Part shown: positions 61,354 to 64,000 of the stretch, in pieces
Layout: each line of letters starts with the position of its first letter
Numbering within the stretch: the first letter of the stretch is position 1
Assembly (NCBI RefSeq): GCF_002896875.1
Contig: NZ_CP023278.1
Span: 4,658,501 to 4,722,500 of the forward strand
DNA length: 64,000 bases
From: Nostoc sp. CENA543
GTDB lineage: Bacteria; Cyanobacteriota; Cyanobacteriia; Cyanobacteriales; Nostocaceae
Direction: 5' to 3'
The notes under the pieces: generated by a model
The model's database searches: none
The model's input: only the letters and a program-made list of their open reading frames with translations
What the model was told of the DNA's origin: nothing
Position numbers and translations under genes: made by a program

Positions 61354-62268
61354 AACCTAGATCCTCTTGTCTGGGTTAACTCTATATCTTGCTGTGCAAC
61401 TCCTTTTTATGCGTACATGACTCATTGAGTATTGGTGAATTGCACCTGCACAAGATTTAGCCTATAGAAGAATTACTGACTGCGCTAGGCTCACAATCAA
61501 CTGATCATTTACTGATCAGTTCATCAGATATAGCCTTTCTTACCCTAGTGAAGTACACGCGACAATAGTTAAACGCAGATTAACACAGATATATCTTGCT
61601 TTCCGCAGGATACGTGGATAATTTCCTACCTCAGCCGACTAGAGAACACCAAAAAATAAATTATCCCAAATAAACCAATACGGTTCAGCTTAGTAGGGTG
61701 CGTCAGTATGAATAACCTCTTGGTATAGTTAGGTTTTCTCGCACTGACGCACCCTACAGTTTGGATATTTTTTTATCTGGAATTCCCCTAGGAAACGCTA
61801 TAGGAATCGTATTTGATTTATGAGGAGCTAGGTACACTCTTATTTCCTTTTCCCTGTTCCCTACCTATGTAAGTAATTTCAATAATCAAGTCGGATTCAT
61901 ATGTATTTAATTTGTATCATAATTATCAATTTATTAAACATTAAGCAAAAAATTAAAATAATCCTAAATTTTATTTTTTGTCCTGAAAACTCAACCATAT
62001 ATATTGAGTAAAACTTGATTAATTCTCACTACTAAAAAATACTGTTGACAAGTTAAATAGCTGAATTATATTATTAATTTATTCGTGAGAATATGATTGC
62101 TAATCTCAATAGTAGTCAGTTAAAAGTAACAAATAAATCTACTTGGTATGTATCTTTTACTTACAGTATAGATATCAAGTGCCTGAAGAATCTTATTTGT
62201 TTCAATATCAGTTTCCAATTTCATAATATTGGGGCTAACTTTGGACAAGATGCTACCCTCTCCTCATT
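61354..62268. other. 0.9-kb non-coding region with repeat fragments
   Basis: No credible gene; the 80-codon frame at 62093 overlaps the kinase start in another frame and has no homology that I recognise. Contents: aaacgcagattaacacagat (about 61571-61590), the inverted repeat at 61693-61757, a TATAGCG end (61787-61802), and the dispersed repeat shared with 25396-25457 at 61793-61856 (minus). 61900-62090 is AT-rich. Confidence 0.55.
61693..61757. repeat. 15-bp perfect inverted repeat, 65 bp total
   Basis: Arms GTAGGGTGCGTCAGT (61693-61707) and ACTGACGCACCCTAC (61743-61757) are exact complements around a 35-base loop, the layout of a very small MITE or a strong RNA hairpin. Confidence 0.8.
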
Positions 62269-64000
62269 ATGCAAATTTGCCAAAATCCCAATTGCTCAAA
62301 TCCATTCAACCCTGATGGCAATAAATTTTGCATGACTTGCGGGCAAAGCAGTTTTGGCCAATTGCTGAGAAACCGTTATCGTGTGTTGCGGCTATTAGGT
62401 GAAGGTGGATTTAGTAAAACTTACGCGGCTGAAGATGTAGACAGGCTGAACGCGCCTTGTGTGATTAAGCAATTCTTCCCCCAAATTCGCGGAACGGGAC
62501 AACGAACTAAAGCCGCCGAATTCTTTAAGGATGAGGCTTTTAGATTATATGAACTAGGGGAAAATCATAACCAAATTCCTAGATTATTGGCTTACTTTGA
62601 ACAAGGTTCAAGCTTATATTTAGTGCAGGAATTTATTCCTGGGTTAACTTTGTTACAGGAATTGTTCAAAAATCCTTTTAACGAGGCACAAATTCGTCAG
62701 GTTTTATTTGATTTATTGCCTGTTTTAGATTTTATTCATTCTTGTAATGTTATACACCGCGATATTAAGCCGGAAAATATTATTCGTCGTGATGGTGATG
62801 GCAAATTAGTATTAATAGATTTTGGTGGTGCTAAACAAGTTACACAAACTAGTGTGGCTCGACAAGCAACTGTAATTTATACCCTTGGTTATGCTCCGAC
62901 AGAACAGATGGCAGGGTTTGCTTGTCCTGGTAGTGATTTATATGCTTTGGGTGTGACTTGTGTGCGGCTATTAACGCAATGTTTGCCGATACAGAATCTT
63001 TATGGCAATATCGATGATGGTCTTTATGACCCAATGAATGCTAAATGGCTATGGCGAGATTATTTAGAAAAGAAAGGTATTTTCGTTAGTGATAATTTAA
63101 GCAAAGTTTTAGATAAATTAATTCAACATTTACCTAGTGAAAGATATCAATCAGCCAGGGAAGCGTTAGAGGATTTAAAAAATACCACTATCCCTGATGT
63201 GGAAACACAAATATTATTAGTCAACCAACCGACACTAGTACCATTACAGCCAAGTTTACAAAAAACTAAGCTGCCACTACCATCCTTACAAAGTTGTGAA
63301 TTTGAGGTAGTGACGGTAGATACTGGGGGACGTGTAGTGAATCGCGATCGCCATACTACCCAATTTTTTGTCGAAGAAATCAGCAAAGATATCACCCTAG
63401 AAATGGTAGAAATTCCTGGGGGTGAATTTAGGATGGGTTCGCCTAACTTTGAAGGCGACGCTGACGAACGCCCACAACATCAAGTTGCGATCGCACCTTT
63501 TTTCATGGGTAAGTATCCCATCACCCAAGCCCAATGGCGGGCTGTTGCTGCTTTACCCAAAATCAACCAACCCCTCAACCCCTATCCCTCTAAATTTAGG
63601 GGTTATCATCGACCAGTAGAAAACGTCTCTTGGCATGAAGCGGTAGAATTTTGTGCCAGATTATCCCAAAAAACTGGACGAGAATACCGTTTACCCAGTG
63701 AAGCGGAATGGGAATACGCCTGTCGCGCCGGGACTACCACATCCTTCCACTTTGGCGAAACTATTACCCCTGACTTAGTTAACTACAGCAGTAGCGACAA
63801 CACCGACAAAGAAGCCAAAAACCGCCCCCGCAAAGAAACAACAGATGTCGGTAGTTTTCGGGTAGCCAACGCCTTTGGATTGTACGATATGCACGGGCTA
63901 GTGTGGGAATGGTGCGCTGATCCTTGGCACAACAATTATCAAGGCGCACCCACAGATGGGAGTGTGTGGGAAGAAGGCGGGGATATCTATCGGCGAGTTT
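62269..64000 (+). CDS. Ser/Thr kinase fused to a formylglycine-generating-enzyme-like domain (3'-truncated by window edge)
   Basis: Reads open for 577 codons to the window end. It starts at ATG 62269 with a zinc ribbon (Cys4, Cys9, Cys21, Cys24: MQICQNPNCSNPFNP, KFCMTCGQ). Hanks-type kinase follows: GEGGFSKTYAAED, IKQFFP, catalytic Asp165 in HRDIKPENI, Asp184 in IDFGGAKQ, APTEQMAG. After a linker (about 300-375) comes an FGE-sulfatase/SUMF1 domain: IPGGEFRMGSPNFEGDADER, YPITQAQWRAV, VENVSWHEAVEFCARLS, YRLPSEAEWEYACRAGTTT, MHGLVWEWCADPW. Both kinase aspartates are present. The FGE-like domain may be a ligand or protein-binding output. No ribosome site is seen. Confidence 0.93.
   Translation, partial: MQICQNPNCSNPFNPDGNKFCMTCGQSSFGQLLRNRYRVLRLLGEGGFSKTYAAEDVDRLNAPCVIKQFFPQIRGTGQRTKAAEFFKDEAFRLYELGENHNQIPRLLAYFEQGSSLYLVQEFIPGLTLLQELFKNPFNEAQIRQVLFDLLPVLDFIHSCNVIHRDIKPENIIRRDGDGKLVLIDFGGAKQVTQTSVARQATVIYTLGYAPTEQMAGFACPGSDLYALGVTCVRLLTQCLPIQNLYGNIDDGLYDPMNAKWLWRDYLEKKGIFVSDNLSKVLDKLIQHLPSERYQSAREALEDLKNTTIPDVETQILLVNQPTLVPLQPSLQKTKLPLPSLQSCEFEVVTVDTGGRVVNRDRHTTQFFVEEISKDITLEMVEIPGGEFRMGSPNFEGDADERPQHQVAIAPFFMGKYPITQAQWRAVAALPKINQPLNPYPSKFRGYHRPVENVSWHEAVEFCARLSQKTGREYRLPSEAEWEYACRAGTTTSFHFGETITPDLVNYSSSDNTDKEAKNRPRKETTDVGSFRVANAFGLYDMHGLVWEWCADPWHNNYQGAPTDGSVWEEGGDIYRRV

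Noticed and set aside
62093-62335. 80-codon open frame before the kinase-FGE gene
   Set aside because: It overlaps the start of the kinase in a different frame, has a low-complexity mixed composition, and the kinase ATG at 62,269 with its zinc ribbon is far better supported.

Overview
The window comes from a filamentous, most likely heterocyst-forming cyanobacterium of the Nostoc/Anabaena/Trichormus group. The sequence itself shows many copies of the cyanobacterial HIP1 octamer GCGATCGC, heptanucleotide tandem repeats between genes (TTAGTCA, GGGGACT, TTTTGAA and CAATTCG types), and protein families typical of the group (SLH-OprB porin, Ser/Thr kinases fused to sensor domains, NB-ARC proteins, a TamB giant, DUF3110). 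No phage, insertion sequence, CRISPR array or rRNA was found. One tRNA gene is present.

Layout. Bases 1-9,100 hold the 3' part of thiC, a pentapeptide-repeat membrane protein, pyrE, a CAU tRNA, a CNNM/CBS (CorC-like) membrane protein, queC and a Gfo/Idh/MocA oxidoreductase. Bases 9,300-18,300 carry a DedA protein, a chromosomal ParM-like actin with a ribbon-helix-helix partner, a phosphohexomutase, an ITP/XTP pyrophosphatase, glnB, thiD and an N-formylglutamate amidohydrolase-like protein. Bases 18,400-32,600 hold a membrane-anchored subtilase, sppA, type-2 IPP isomerase, mgtE, a GAF protein, a 5'-nucleotidase and a von Willebrand A protein. Bases 32,875-38,766 are one 1,963-residue TamB/Tic236-type protein. 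Bases 39,100-47,200 hold a DUF3110 protein, murQ, four small genes, and an operon of two DUF2231 membrane proteins plus coxB-coxA-coxC. Bases 47,300-64,000 hold dusB, a glycosyltransferase, an orphan PotC-type permease, and a signalling-rich tract: a kinase fused to a periplasmic binding domain, a sensor-less NB-ARC ATPase, an SLH porin, an NB-ARC/TPR protein and, running off the end, a kinase-FGE fusion.

Three systems deserve most attention. (1) The terminal oxidase is of the ARTO type. CoxB has lost the CuA ligands, CoxA has the A2-type YSHPAV motif instead of GHPEV, and two histidine-rich four-helix DUF2231 proteins are translationally coupled upstream; they could be the missing electron-entry module. 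(2) The operon at 55,263-51,022 pairs a transmembrane kinase carrying an extracytoplasmic ligand-binding domain with an HTH-NB-ARC protein that stops where such proteins normally continue into their sensor repeats, suggesting a split sensor/STAND switch. (3) The ParM actin is followed 5 bases later by a protein with a ParR-like N-terminus, with repeated GTTAC motifs upstream.

The intergenic DNA has its own structure. Several families of small non-coding repeats with terminal inverted repeats (MITE-like) occur in two or more copies here, often directly against a stop codon, and two single genes (the phosphohexomutase and glnB) lie between inverted copies of the same repeat. All family assignments were made by reading; no database search was run.
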